A DNA stretch of 64,000 nucleotides from Paracoccaceae bacterium (GCA_013214575.1 JABSSD010000027.1:1-64000), one strand, 5' to 3'; shown: positions 46,028 through 58,349, numbered from the stretch's first letter. The notes: a model not told the origin generated them from the sequence alone. Numbers and translations: made by a program.

Positions 46028-46486
46028 TTAGCTCCGCGTGTTTTTCTTGTTCATGGACTTAACGTCCAGAACTTCGGGGCTTTGCGCCTCATGAGGATGC
46101 TCACCACCCGCGTAGACACGCAGGTTTGTCATAATCTGACGGCTGAGTTTGTTGCCCGGCAACATGCGCTTGACCGCCTGGATCATGACGCGCTCGGGGA
46201 ACTTGCCCTCGAGGATCTGCTGCTTGGTGCGCGACTTGATGCCACCCGGGTGACCGGTGTGCCAGTAGAAGTTTTCTTCGCGCTTTTTGCCAGTCATCTG
46301 CACTTTTTCAGCATTGATGATGATGACGTTGTCACCACAATCCATGTGAGGAGTGAACATTGGCTTATGTTTGCCACGCAGACGCATGGCTACAATCGAG
46401 GCAAGACGGCCCAACACCACGCCTTCGGCGTCGATGATGATCCATTTCTTCTCGATGTCTGCTGGGGTAGCAGAGAAGGTTTTCAT
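46028..46486 (-). CDS. rplM: 50S ribosomal protein L13
   Basis: A 152-residue L13 with the family pattern [15 protein letters not shown] near the start, [15 protein letters not shown], the [12 protein letters not shown] block and [16 protein letters not shown]. First gene of the rplM-rpsI operon. A plausible promoter lies about 70-95 bp upstream (listed separately). Confidence 0.98.
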   Translation of the reverse strand: MKTFSATPADIEKKWIIIDAEGVVLGRLASIVAMRLRGKHKPMFTPHMDCGDNVIIINAEKVQMTGKKREENFYWHTGHPGGIKSRTKQQILEGKFPERVMIQAVKRMLPGNKLSRQIMTNLRVYAGGEHPHEAQSPEVLDVKSMNKKNTRS

Positions 46487-46552
46487 GGCAGGTAAATCCT
46501 GTTTAACGTGAAGAACACCGGCACAGGTCCGATGTTCGAATTCTATGGACGG

Positions 46553-46581
46553 GGTTTACGGTGATCCTCAGCACCAGTCAA
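46553..46581 (-). promoter_or_regulatory. Possible sigma-70 promoter of rplM-rpsI
   Basis: Minus-strand TTGACT (46581-46576) followed after 17 bases by TAAACC (46558-46553), about 67 bases before the rplM start. The -35 is close to consensus, the -10 weaker. Confidence 0.4.
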
Positions 46582-46629
46582 CCGCAGTCACCGATAATAA
46601 ATCGAGTGATTTCAGTGCGTTACAAATTA

Positions 46630-46643
46630 GGTATTATAATACC
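46630..46643. repeat. Perfect 14-base palindrome downstream of the MocR gene
   Basis: GGTATTATAATACC, a perfect palindrome with no loop, lies 6 bp past the MocR-family stop and about 50 bp upstream of the rplM -35 element. The symmetric AT-rich core suits a dimeric regulator or unwinding site rather than a terminator. Confidence 0.45.
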
Positions 46644-46648
46644 CCACT

Positions 46649-48052
46649 TTAAACGCTGATCTGTTCAGGTGGATTGTCCAGCAAACCCCTTAACTGCAAC
46701 ATTGCCGCCTCAAACACCTCCAGCGAGACATGGCAGTTTATCGCAATACGCACCGCATTGGGGGCCCGTCCGTCCCGCAGGGCAAATTCATCCGCGGATC
46801 TTATCTGGATGCCCTGCGCCTCGGCGGCGCGGGTAAAGGCAGCGGACCGCCACCCAGCCGGCAACCGCAGCCATAAGAATGGCACTTGATCATCCCAGGT
46901 CAGATCAAACCCGCCAAGAGCATTCACCGCAACGCGCACATAGCGGCCCATCTCGGCCTGGACTGCGCGGGCCAGCAGTTTTGTCTTTGGGTCCCCCAAC
47001 AAGAGACAGGTTAACGCGGCCAATGGCTGCGCCAGCCCAAAATAGCCGTGTTCGGCGGCGCGTCGCAAATCGGCGCCGCGGCCCTGTGCCGGCAGGGCAA
47101 ACCCAACCCGCAGAGAGGGCGTCAGCGTCTTTGAGATGGAACTCACATGCCAGCCCAATTCCGGAGCCAATGACCGATAGCTTGGCGCCCGGGGATCGCC
47201 CATCCGATAGCAATCATCCTCAATGATCTGAAGACCCTGACGCCTGGCCACCTGAACAATCTGCTGACGTCGCTCCAATGGCGTATACAGGCCAGTCGGG
47301 TTATGAACTTCCGGGCTGGTGCAAAAAATCGTGGCGCCGGTCTGGCGGGCCGCTTTCTCCAGCGCTTCTGGCACAACCCCATGTTCGTCCATCTCGATCC
47401 CAACCACCCGGGCGCGCATCAATTCAGCGGCGCGGCGAAATCCGGCATAAGACAGATCTTCGACCAAAACGGTGGGCTGCGGCCCTTTCAATATGGCCTG
47501 CATCACCACCATCAAGCCATTTTGACCGCCATGCGTCAGCACTACGTCTTTCTCATCCAGACTGCCAATCGGCAAATCCGACAACCATTTGACCACCGCT
47601 TCGCGCACCGGCTGATACGCACTTCGGGTCGGGTAACTGAGAAAGGGCAGCTCTGGGCCGGCCGCCACCTGCACCAGCGCCTTGCGGATTGCCGCCACCT
47701 GCCCGACATCCGGAATTCTGGGGCTAAACAGGCTGATATGACCGGGATTGTTCAGCTCATGAACATGCAACGGCCTGGCCCAGACATCATCCAGCACCGG
47801 TTTTTGCTTGGCCGCGACAAAGGTGCCGCGACCAACCTCGGCCTGAAGCAAGCCCTCCTCCGTCAGAACCGAATAGGCCCGCGCCACGGTTCCCGGCGTA
47901 ATCCCCAGCTGATAGGACAATTCGCGGACAGGCGGCAGCTTGGCGCCGACCAATAGAGTGCCATCATCCACCGCCGAACGAATTGTATCGGCAAGTTTTT
48001 TATACTTCGGTCCCTTGGTGTCACCAAGGTCCTGAGGCCAAATTGTACTCAT
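46649..48052 (-). CDS. MocR-family regulator (GntR HTH fused to aminotransferase-like domain)
   Basis: A 467-residue protein. An N-terminal winged-helix GntR domain (LADTIRSAVDDGTLLVGAKLPPVRELSYQLGITPGTVARAYSVL region, residues about 15-70) is fused to a fold-type I aminotransferase-like domain. The PLP Lys is in SSISKTLTPSLRVGF, the Asp in IIEDDCYRMG and the Asn region in SPEVHNPTGLYT. MocR proteins use PLP as ligand to regulate vitamin B6, GABA or amino-acid genes, usually a divergent neighbour. GAAGGA is five bases before ATG 48052. The divergent gene here encodes a DUF1127 protein. Confidence 0.92.
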   Translation of the reverse strand: MSTIWPQDLGDTKGPKYKKLADTIRSAVDDGTLLVGAKLPPVRELSYQLGITPGTVARAYSVLTEEGLLQAEVGRGTFVAAKQKPVLDDVWARPLHVHELNNPGHISLFSPRIPDVGQVAAIRKALVQVAAGPELPFLSYPTRSAYQPVREAVVKWLSDLPIGSLDEKDVVLTHGGQNGLMVVMQAILKGPQPTVLVEDLSYAGFRRAAELMRARVVGIEMDEHGVVPEALEKAARQTGATIFCTSPEVHNPTGLYTPLERRQQIVQVARRQGLQIIEDDCYRMGDPRAPSYRSLAPELGWHVSSISKTLTPSLRVGFALPAQGRGADLRRAAEHGYFGLAQPLAALTCLLLGDPKTKLLARAVQAEMGRYVRVAVNALGGFDLTWDDQVPFLWLRLPAGWRSAAFTRAAEAQGIQIRSADEFALRDGRAPNAVRIAINCHVSLEVFEAAMLQLRGLLDNPPEQISV

Positions 48053-48145
48053 TACAATCCTTCCATAGACAGCAATCATTTCGCTTTGTATCAATCAGTA
48101 GTAACGCAAACGCAGGATTGTATCAACACAATATTGGAGCACCCG
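48053..48145. promoter_or_regulatory. Divergent control region with two TTGTATCAA repeats
   Basis: TTGTATCAA occurs at 48086-48094 and 48118-48126, in the same orientation, 32 bases start to start, i.e. three helical turns. The second copy is part of GGATTGTATCAACACAA, and GGATTGTA recurs inverted at 48060-48053 beside the MocR start. Direct repeats at helical spacing are typical MocR operators, so autoregulation and control of the DUF1127 gene is inferred. Confidence 0.5.
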
Positions 48146-48379
48146 ATGGTACACAACGCTCACATGTCTCAGTCTCACATGTCCTTTTTGGTCAGCCGCC
48201 CGGCCCTGCCGATCGTGGCACAATGGGCCGTCGCGTTTGCTGTACATACCACTAAATGGAGCCTGCGCCGCCGAACCCGCAAGCATCTGCGCCATATGTC
48301 CCAGCAACAATTGGACGACATTGGCCGCACCCGTGCCGAGGCCCATCACCAAGCCACCCTTCCGTTCTGGCGCCTTTGA
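48146..48379 (+). CDS. DUF1127 small protein
   Basis: A 77-residue protein whose C-terminal half (residues about 40-70, SLRRRTRKHLRHMSQQQLDDIG) is the basic DUF1127/YjiS domain ending in LDDIGRTR. Such proteins are short, Arg-rich and, in Agrobacterium and Rhodobacter, have been linked to RNA binding and stress or phosphate responses. The N-terminal third is His/Met-rich. Start ATG 48146 has GGAG six bases upstream. It is transcribed divergently from the MocR regulator, across shared repeats, and has its own strong terminator. Any function in this organism is inferred. Confidence 0.85.
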   Translation: MVHNAHMSQSHMSFLVSRPALPIVAQWAVAFAVHTTKWSLRRRTRKHLRHMSQQQLDDIGRTRAEAHHQATLPFWRL

Positions 48380-48406
48380 TCCCCAGAGACGCTGGAATCA
48401 CTTCAA

Positions 48407-48435
48407 GGCCGGGGGAAACCCCGGCCCTTTTTTTA
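48407..48435 (+). terminator. Terminator of the DUF1127 gene
   Basis: Perfect 8-bp stem GGCCGGGG / CCCCGGCC with GAAA loop followed by a C and a run of eight T. It is 27 bp after the DUF1127 stop. Confidence 0.95.
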
Positions 48436-48522
48436 TGACGGGGTATCAACCCAAATAGGTCGGTCTTTCATCAGGTTGCAAATTCCCCGGCACCCCTGAA
48501 TATTGATATGGGAACCCTTGCA

Positions 48523-48945
48523 TCAACGCGTCGGGGGGATTGAATATGTCATGCTGGCGCGGGCCACAGCGGCATCCTGGCCCACGGAATGAATTAAAAT
48601 ATCACAAACCGCCAGCGACCGTCCCAGCTTCAGCAGCTTGCAGGTGCCGATCAGATCCACCCCTGCAACCGGCTTGCGCATAAAATCCATCGAACAGCTG
48701 GTCGTCACCGCCAGCGCCTTGCGGCCGATCCGGGCCAGAACCATCGCATAGGCCGCACAATCAGCCAGTGCAAACATCGACGGCCCGGATACTGTCCCTC
48801 CCGGACGCAGGTGCTTTTCCTGAACACATAACCTCATCGAGATTTCGTTTTCAGAAAGGCCTTCCACGGCAAAGTCCTCCTGAACCTGTGGAAACACTTC
48901 ATTCAGGAACTCCATCAATTCCGCCGCGTCCATCTGCAATGACAT
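48523..48945 (-). CDS. PaaI-family hot-dog thioesterase
   Basis: A 140-residue hot-dog protein of the PaaI/YbgC-like thioesterase family that hydrolyses acyl-CoA or aryl-CoA thioesters. The central helix is visible as GGTVSGPSMFALADCAAYAM, with the Gly-rich turn and acidic Asp in LADC, followed by the SCSMDFMRKPVAGVDL strand region. AGGAG precedes the ATG by six bases. It is divergent from an enoyl-CoA hydratase with 57 bp between starts, so the two probably share regulation of an acyl-CoA pathway. Confidence 0.9.
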   Translation of the reverse strand: MSLQMDAAELMEFLNEVFPQVQEDFAVEGLSENEISMRLCVQEKHLRPGGTVSGPSMFALADCAAYAMVLARIGRKALAVTTSCSMDFMRKPVAGVDLIGTCKLLKLGRSLAVCDILIHSVGQDAAVARASMTYSIPPTR

Positions 48946-49002
48946 ACTTTTCTCCTGTCTCGGTGCGGCCTAAGATTGGGCATGCACGCCAAGGAGAGCA
49001 AG

Positions 49003-49791
49003 ATGACAATTTTAAAACGCCACGACACTGGCGCCATCGCCCATCTGACAATGGACATGCCTAGGACGTTAAACGCGCTGTCGGACGAGATGCTGGCCGC
49101 CCTGCAGGCGCAGATCGAATCGTTGATGACGGACACCACGGTCCGGGTCGTCATCCTGTCGGGCGCAGGCAAGGCCTTCTGTGCCGGCCACGACATCAAA
49201 CAGATGAACGGCGCCCGCGCCTCTGCGGATGGCGGAAAAAGCGCGTTCCAGGATCTGTTTACCCGCTGCACTGCGGTGATGACAGGATTGCAGAACCTGC
49301 CGCAGGTGGTGATCGCACAGGTGCATGGGATTGCCACCGCCGCCGGATGCCAGCTGGTTGCCTCCTGCGATTTGGCCGTGGCCGCGGACGACACCAAATT
49401 CGGCGTCAACGGCGTTAATATCGGGCTGTTCTGCTCCACCCCGATGGTGGCACTGTCGCGCAACATCCCCCGCAAACATGCGCTGGAAATGCTAACGACC
49501 GGAGATTTCATGACGGCCCCCCGCGCCGCCGAACTGGGATTGATCAACCACGCAGTTCCCAGCGCACGGCTGGCGGCTGAAACACTGAAACTGGCCAATA
49601 CCATTGCCAATAAATTGGGCGCGGCGGTCAAGATTGGCAAACAAGCCTTTTACCAGCAACTGCAAATGCCGCTGGATCAGGCCTATGCCTTCACCAGCGA
49701 GGTGATCGTCGAGAACCTGCTGCAGCAAGACACCATCGAAGGCATGATCGCATTTGCCGAAAAAAGACAACCAAACTGGAAAATTGATTAA
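49003..49791 (+). CDS. Enoyl-CoA hydratase/isomerase family protein (ECHDC3-like)
   Basis: A 262-residue crotonase-fold protein. The two oxyanion-hole segments are present: LSGAGKAFCAGHDIKQM and HGIATAAGCQLVASCDLA. The position that usually carries a catalytic Glu after the second segment reads NIGLFCSTPMVAL, as in ECHDC3-type proteins, so the chemistry may not be simple hydration. GGAG stands six bases before ATG 49003; a reading 27 bases longer is unnecessary. Divergent from the PaaI gene; a 328-bp gap follows. Confidence 0.9.
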   Translation: MTILKRHDTGAIAHLTMDMPRTLNALSDEMLAALQAQIESLMTDTTVRVVILSGAGKAFCAGHDIKQMNGARASADGGKSAFQDLFTRCTAVMTGLQNLPQVVIAQVHGIATAAGCQLVASCDLAVAADDTKFGVNGVNIGLFCSTPMVALSRNIPRKHALEMLTTGDFMTAPRAAELGLINHAVPSARLAAETLKLANTIANKLGAAVKIGKQAFYQQLQMPLDQAYAFTSEVIVENLLQQDTIEGMIAFAEKRQPNWKID

Positions 49792-49874
49792 AATTTCTAG
49801 AAAATTTTAGTCTTTGTTTACGATTTGCTGCGCATTGTTTCCATATCGAGCCTTCCAAAGAAGGCAAGAATATG

Positions 49875-50010
49875 GCAATGATTGGGCAGGGCACATCGCC
49901 CGGTCACAATTTGGGTCGCCGCCTGTGGAAGGTCCCTCCAAACCGGTTCTCTCCCCGGTTCGACATTCCTGCAGCGGCGACCCCAATTTACTGCCTTTCC
50001 AGACATTATT
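49875..50010. ncRNA. Candidate structured RNA upstream of trmFO
   Basis: The 328-base gap before trmFO has a long imperfect rod. AATG (49877-49880) pairs with CATT (50004-50007); TTGG and GCAG pair with CCAG and CTGC. The perfect 10-bp GC stem GGGTCGCCGC (49913-49922) / GCGGCGACCC (49974-49983) follows, flanked by AATT/AATT. Inside it, AACCGG / CCGGTT (49941-49946, 49955-49960) makes an apical hairpin with an 8-base loop. The side strand 49881-49912 contains the small hairpin GGGC-ACATC-GCCC. A rod with an internal bulge of this size recalls 6S RNA, but no consensus could be checked and the strand is undecided. No convincing terminator was found. Confidence 0.35.
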
Positions 50011-50119
50011 GGGATGCATCTGTGCATTGGCGCCTTTTGGCTCCGGCAAGACTGCAGCTGCGATGTTATTTTTCAACCGCCATATTGCACCAACCGGCGC
50101 CCTAGCCTATGTCGCATCC

Positions 50120-51463
50120 ATGACAAAAACATTGCATATCGTCGGCGGCGGCATGGCCGGATCCGAGGCCGCCTGGCAGGCCGCAAACATGGGCGTTCAA
50201 GTGGTAATCCACGAAATGCGTCCCAAAGTGAAAACCTTTGCCCATCAAACTGGCAATATGGGCGAGATGGTCTGCTCTAATTCCTTTCGATCGGACGATG
50301 ACGAGCAAAACGCCGTTGGTCTACTGCATTGGGAAATGCGCGCCGCCAATGGGTTGATCATGGCCACCGCAGACAAACATCGGCTGCCCGCCGGTGGCGC
50401 CCTGGCGGTGGACCGCGAACCTTTTGCCCAGTCCGTCAATGACAGCCTGTTAAGCCACCCCAATATCACGGTATGCTACGATGAAATCACAAGCCTGCCG
50501 GACGATGGCCATTGGATTTTTGCCACCGGTCCGCTGACCTCTGCCGCATTGGGTCAGGCAATCCAGACCGAGACCGGCGCTGAAGCGCTGGCCTTTTTCG
50601 ACGCCATCGCGCCAATTATCTATGCCGACAGCATCGACATGTCCCAGGCCTGGATGCAATCGCGTTATGACAAGGGCGAAACCGAGGAAGAGCAAACCGC
50701 CTACCTCAACTGCCCGATGACCAAAGACCAATATGAGGCCTTTATCGACGCGCTATTGGCCGCTGAAAAAACCGAATTCCATGAGGGCGAAACCGCCGGA
50801 TATTTTGACGGCTGCCTGCCAATCGAGGTCATGGCCGAGCGCGGCCGCGAAACCCTGCGGTTTGGTCCGATGAAACCGGTTGGCTTGACCAATGCACATA
50901 AACCGGAAGAAAAAGCCTATGCCGTGGTGCAGTTGCGCCGCGACAACAAACTCGCCACCTTGTTCAATATCGTCGGATTTCAGACCAAGATGAAATACGG
51001 GGCTCAAACCCAGGTTTTGCGGATGATCCCGGGGTTGCAGGAGGCTCAGTTTGCCCGCCTTGGCGGCATCCACCGCAATACATTCCTCAACTCTCCCACT
51101 TTACTTGACGGCCAGATGCGGCTGAAAACAAAGCCAAACATCCGTTTTGCCGGACAAATCACCGGCGTTGAGGGCTATGTGGAAAGTGCGGCGATGGGAC
51201 TGTTGGCCGGGCGCATGGCCGCAGCCGAAATCCTTGGGCAAGAGGTGCCCGATGTGCCGCAGGACAGCGCCATGGGCGCATTGATCCACCACATCACCGG
51301 TGGCGCCGAGGCCAAGACTTTTCAACCGATGAACGTCAATTTTGGACTGTTTCGGCCGGTTGATGGTCTAAAAAGCGGTCGCCGCGGCCGTAAAGATCGC
51401 TACAAGGCCTATACTGATCGGGCAAAAGACGTTTGGTCGGAATGGCTTAATAATCTGCCTTAA
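50120..51463 (+). CDS. trmFO: Methylenetetrahydrofolate--tRNA-(uracil-5-)-methyltransferase TrmFO
   Basis: A 447-residue folate- and FAD-dependent enzyme forming ribothymidine at U54 of tRNA. The FAD motif [15 protein letters not shown] starts at residue 6, and the conserved blocks [20 protein letters not shown] and MPV-like [11 protein letters not shown] follow, with [15 protein letters not shown] and the C-terminal NVNFGLFRP. The ATG at 50120 gives the canonical TrmFO start [17 protein letters not shown]. No ribosome site is visible there, and the open frame continues upstream into the structured RNA region, which I do not believe is coding. gluQ follows after 34 bp. Confidence 0.95.
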   Translation: MTKTLHIVGGGMAGSEAAWQAANMGVQVVIHEMRPKVKTFAHQTGNMGEMVCSNSFRSDDDEQNAVGLLHWEMRAANGLIMATADKHRLPAGGALAVDREPFAQSVNDSLLSHPNITVCYDEITSLPDDGHWIFATGPLTSAALGQAIQTETGAEALAFFDAIAPIIYADSIDMSQAWMQSRYDKGETEEEQTAYLNCPMTKDQYEAFIDALLAAEKTEFHEGETAGYFDGCLPIEVMAERGRETLRFGPMKPVGLTNAHKPEEKAYAVVQLRRDNKLATLFNIVGFQTKMKYGAQTQVLRMIPGLQEAQFARLGGIHRNTFLNSPTLLDGQMRLKTKPNIRFAGQITGVEGYVESAAMGLLAGRMAAAEILGQEVPDVPQDSAMGALIHHITGGAEAKTFQPMNVNFGLFRPVDGLKSGRRGRKDRYKAYTDRAKDVWSEWLNNLP

Positions 51464-51497
51464 GTCGCATAACATCGTACGGAGGGGAATATCGACC

Positions 51498-52376
51498 GTG
51501 ACATTCATCACCCGCTTTGCCCCGTCCCCAACCGGCCCTCTGCATCTGGGCCACGCCTATTCAGCATTGCTGGCACAGGATATGGCTAGGGCCGAGGGCG
51601 GTGATTTCCTGCTGCGGATTGAGGATATTGATCAGTCCCGCGCCCGTGATCATTGGGAGGCACAGATATACCAGGATCTTTCCTGGCTGGGACTTTGCTG
51701 GCCAACCCCAGTCCTGCGCCAATCCGACCAAAAGGATAGATACCGGGCCGCTCTGGATTACCTTTGGGCATCCGGAGTTCTGTACCCCTGCACCTGCAGC
51801 CGCCGTGATATTGAAGCCGCTACCTCGGCCCCACAAGAAGGAGCCCCGCTATATGGTCCCGACGGCGCTATCTACCCCCAAACATGCAAGGGAAACATGG
51901 CGAAGGATCAAATAGTTGCGGGGCAAAGTTCCATCCCCGAAGAGACCGCCATCAGGTTAGACATGCAACGTGCTTGCGCCTTTTCCAGTGTTGCTTTCAC
52001 CGAAACAGGATATGGTCCCAATGGTGAAACCGGTCGAATCGAATTCACAGCCCAACAGATCGTTGACTCGGTTGGTGACATTGTCCTGTCGCGCCGGGGC
52101 ATGGGAACGTCCTACCATCTTTCGGTGGTGCTGGACGACGCGGCACAGGGGGTCACACATGTGGTGCGCGGAGAGGATCTATTTGAGGCCACAAAGATCC
52201 ATGTTGTTCTGCAACGGTTGCTGGGCCTGCCGACCCCGACTTACCATCACCACAAGTTAATGCGCGACGGCGCCGGTAAACGTCTGGCCAAACGCGATGA
52301 TGCCCGCGCCATCGCCAAATACCGCGCTGAAGGGGCCAGCCCACAAGACATCAGAAAAATGGTTGGGCTTGACTAA
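51498..52376 (+). CDS. gluQ: Glutamyl-Q tRNA(Asp) synthetase
   Basis: A 292-residue GluQRS that attaches glutamate to the queuosine base of tRNA-Asp. It has the truncated GluRS catalytic fold: the HIGH motif is LHLGH at residues 16-20, the zinc-binding region is CTCSRRD, and the KMSKS-like motif is KRLAKRDDARAI. The anticodon-binding half of GluRS is absent, which distinguishes it from GltX. Start is GTG with GGAGGGG upstream. Co-oriented with trmFO, so both tRNA-modification genes probably share a transcript. Confidence 0.92.
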   Translation: MTFITRFAPSPTGPLHLGHAYSALLAQDMARAEGGDFLLRIEDIDQSRARDHWEAQIYQDLSWLGLCWPTPVLRQSDQKDRYRAALDYLWASGVLYPCTCSRRDIEAATSAPQEGAPLYGPDGAIYPQTCKGNMAKDQIVAGQSSIPEETAIRLDMQRACAFSSVAFTETGYGPNGETGRIEFTAQQIVDSVGDIVLSRRGMGTSYHLSVVLDDAAQGVTHVVRGEDLFEATKIHVVLQRLLGLPTPTYHHHKLMRDGAGKRLAKRDDARAIAKYRAEGASPQDIRKMVGLD

Positions 52377-52434
52377 TCGGGGTCTCTTTCGGTCGACCTA
52401 AACACCCAGCCAGCGAAAAGGCCAATCGGGCCGA

Positions 52435-52794
52435 TCACGTCATTGGCTGCATCAGCTCGACCTCAACCCCGTCCCGCACCGACGTATAAAAACAGCTGCG
52501 CCGATTGGTGTGGCAGGCCGGGCCGGATTGCTGAACCGTTGCCAGTAAACAATCCTGGTCACAATCCACCCTCAGATCCACCAGTTGCTGACTATGGCCC
52601 GAGCTTTCGCCCTTAATCCAAAAGGCCTGCCTTGAGCGTGACCAATAGGTGACCTTCCCGGTTTCCAACGTCTTCGCGACGGACTCCGCATTCATCCAGG
52701 CCATCATCAGCACCTCTCCACTGTTGGCATCCTGGGCAATACAAGGGATCAGGCCGGCCGTGTTGTAGGTCAGGCTGCTGGGATCAAAGGACAT
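52435..52794 (-). CDS. hisI: Phosphoribosyl-AMP cyclohydrolase HisI
   Basis: A 119-residue HisI catalysing ring opening of PR-AMP in histidine biosynthesis. Family motifs are MMAWMNAESVAKTL, YWSRSRQAFWIKGESSGH, the zinc/metal-binding VDCDQDCLLATVQQSGPACHT and RRSCFY. There is no fused HisE domain, so this is the monofunctional form. Start ATG 52794 gives the usual length; longer readings extend into the divergent promoter region. It is divergent from the IscU-like gene. Confidence 0.95.
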   Translation of the reverse strand: MSFDPSSLTYNTAGLIPCIAQDANSGEVLMMAWMNAESVAKTLETGKVTYWSRSRQAFWIKGESSGHSQQLVDLRVDCDQDCLLATVQQSGPACHTNRRSCFYTSVRDGVEVELMQPMT

Positions 52795-52873
52795 ATCAAA
52801 AAAACCTTTTGCATCTGGATAGAGCACCCTATGTATTGAGAACGCCCAGTCAGGGAAAGCCCAAGGAAGAATT

Positions 52874-53326
52874 ATGTCCAGCGAAAGTGATCTGATCAAA
52901 CTCTACTCCTCGCGCATTTTGGCGCTGGCCGCAGATATTCCGCATTTGGACCGGCTAGAGGCACCAGATGCAACGGTCAAAAAGCGCGCGCCGCTGTGCG
53001 GATCGGCGATCACCGTTGATCTGTGCCTGTCTGATGGAAAAATCATCGGTTTTGGTCAGGATGTTAAAGCCTGTGCGCTGGGGCAGGCCTCGGCGTCTAT
53101 TGTGGGGGCTGCGATTTTGGGATGCACCTATGATCAAGTCGAAACCGCCCGCGATCAGCTTAAATCAATGCTGAGGGATAATGGCCCGGTACCGTCGTCA
53201 CCTTTTGACGGGCTCGAAGTTCTGATCCCTGCCCGTGACTTCAAAAACCGTCATGCTTCGATTTTGCTGGCGCTAGAAGCCACTCTTGAAGCAATGCAAC
53301 AGATCACACGGAAAAATTACGCTTAA
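52874..53326 (+). CDS. IscU/NifU-N-like iron-sulfur cluster scaffold protein, third Cys replaced
   Basis: A 150-residue protein of the iron-sulfur scaffold family. Cys42 in PLCGSAI and Cys67 in KACALGQASASI correspond to the first two cluster ligands of IscU/SufU. At the third ligand position the sequence reads KNRHASILLALEA, with Ala where scaffolds have Cys. Two other Cys (51, 84) are off-motif. GGAAG precedes the ATG. Because one ligand is absent, it may be a SufU-like variant, a sulfur-transfer adaptor or use another ligand (inference). It lies beside hisI and converges on the small SOS-type gene. Confidence 0.8.
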   Translation: MSSESDLIKLYSSRILALAADIPHLDRLEAPDATVKKRAPLCGSAITVDLCLSDGKIIGFGQDVKACALGQASASIVGAAILGCTYDQVETARDQLKSMLRDNGPVPSSPFDGLEVLIPARDFKNRHASILLALEATLEAMQQITRKNYA

Positions 53327-53420
53327 TATTTCTTCAGAAGTTTTGCTTTGCGGATACCCGCCCAGGGTCATGGCGCTCATAGGCCAACAGCGGCGGCAGC
53401 TCCGCCATCGGGGCTCGGGC

Positions 53421-53458
53421 AAAAAAAGACCGCCGCACATCCGGGAAGATGGCGGCGG
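53421..53458 (-). terminator. Terminator downstream of the 40-residue membrane protein gene
   Basis: Minus-strand stem CCGCCGC/GCGGCGG extended by CATC/GATG with one bulged base and a 6-base loop, then TC and a run of seven T. The plus strand converges from the IscU-like gene, which has no T-run, so this serves the minus strand. Confidence 0.85.
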
Positions 53459-53602
53459 CAGAGTCGCTCTCTCATGCGGGATCCGGGTTACCACCGGCGG
53501 ATCATGAGGCAGATCCGCTGTGGGGTCAGGGCAGACAGTAGACCCCAGCATCATTTGGGACAGGATGCAGGTATAACCGGCACAAGAGCGCAATCAGAAA
53601 TT

Positions 53603-53725
53603 TCAAATCAGGCCGGGCATATGCAGAGCGACAAGCAATATGACAATCAACGAGGCCGCGCCCACCGCGTCCTGTAACAGGGTCGCTGGCGAATGCTGTA
53701 ATGTGTTCTTGATTTGTTCTATCAT
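53603..53725 (-). CDS. Small single-pass membrane protein with a LexA-type box upstream
   Basis: A 40-residue protein, MIEQIKNTLQHSPATLLQDA then a hydrophobic stretch of about 18 residues (AASLIVILLVALHMPGLI) reaching the C-terminus. The polar amphipathic N-terminal half and a C-terminal helix suggest insertion in the inner membrane. GGAGG lies eight bases before the ATG. It has its own terminator 145 bases downstream. A GTTC-N7-GTTC box (53816-53830) stands about 90 bases upstream of the ATG. I do not know a named family for it. SOS induction, and a SidA-like action on cell division, is inferred from the promoter and topology. Confidence 0.72.
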   Translation of the reverse strand: MIEQIKNTLQHSPATLLQDAVGAASLIVILLVALHMPGLI

Positions 53726-53815
53726 AAAATTAGCCTCCAGGAAAAACTGTGTCTGTTGATCACACTCTGCGGTGCTTGTTGACCCTTTGTTCTCATTTTT
53801 CGAAGCTTCTGTAAA

Positions 53816-53830
53816 GAACTTTATGAGAAC
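53816..53830 (-). promoter_or_regulatory. LexA-type operator GTTC-N7-GTTC
   Basis: Minus strand reads GTTCTCATAAAGTTC, an exact match to the alphaproteobacterial direct-repeat LexA box (GTTC-N7-GTTC). Further GTTC elements at 53837-53840 and 53849-53852 continue the series at about 10-12 base steps. A possible -35 TTCACA (53839-53834) and -10 TTTACA (53815-53810) bracket the box, though the -10 is weak. Confidence 0.6.
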
Positions 53831-53868
53831 ATTTGTGAACACAGCCCGGAACATTCACCGAAAAACTC

Positions 53869-58226
<4,358 letters not shown>

Positions 58227-58349
58227 TCACCTGCTGTCACGGTGATAGGATGTGAGACGCGCCGGGTCCAGATGTTCAAACCAACTCGAACAGAATTCCT
58301 GGCCGGGCAATGCAGCAGCGGCGCCCTAAGGCACCGCTACCAGATAGGC

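Noticed and set aside
49940-49975. T-loop-like GGTTCGA sequence suggesting a tRNA or tmRNA piece
   Set aside because: No acceptor stem, anticodon arm or tag-coding sequence is present; the surrounding pairing does not form a cloverleaf.
49814-50119. In-frame extension of the TrmFO reading frame upstream by 102 codons
   Set aside because: The translated stretch has no family similarity I recognise, crosses the structured RNA region, and the family start [11 protein letters not shown] is at 50120.
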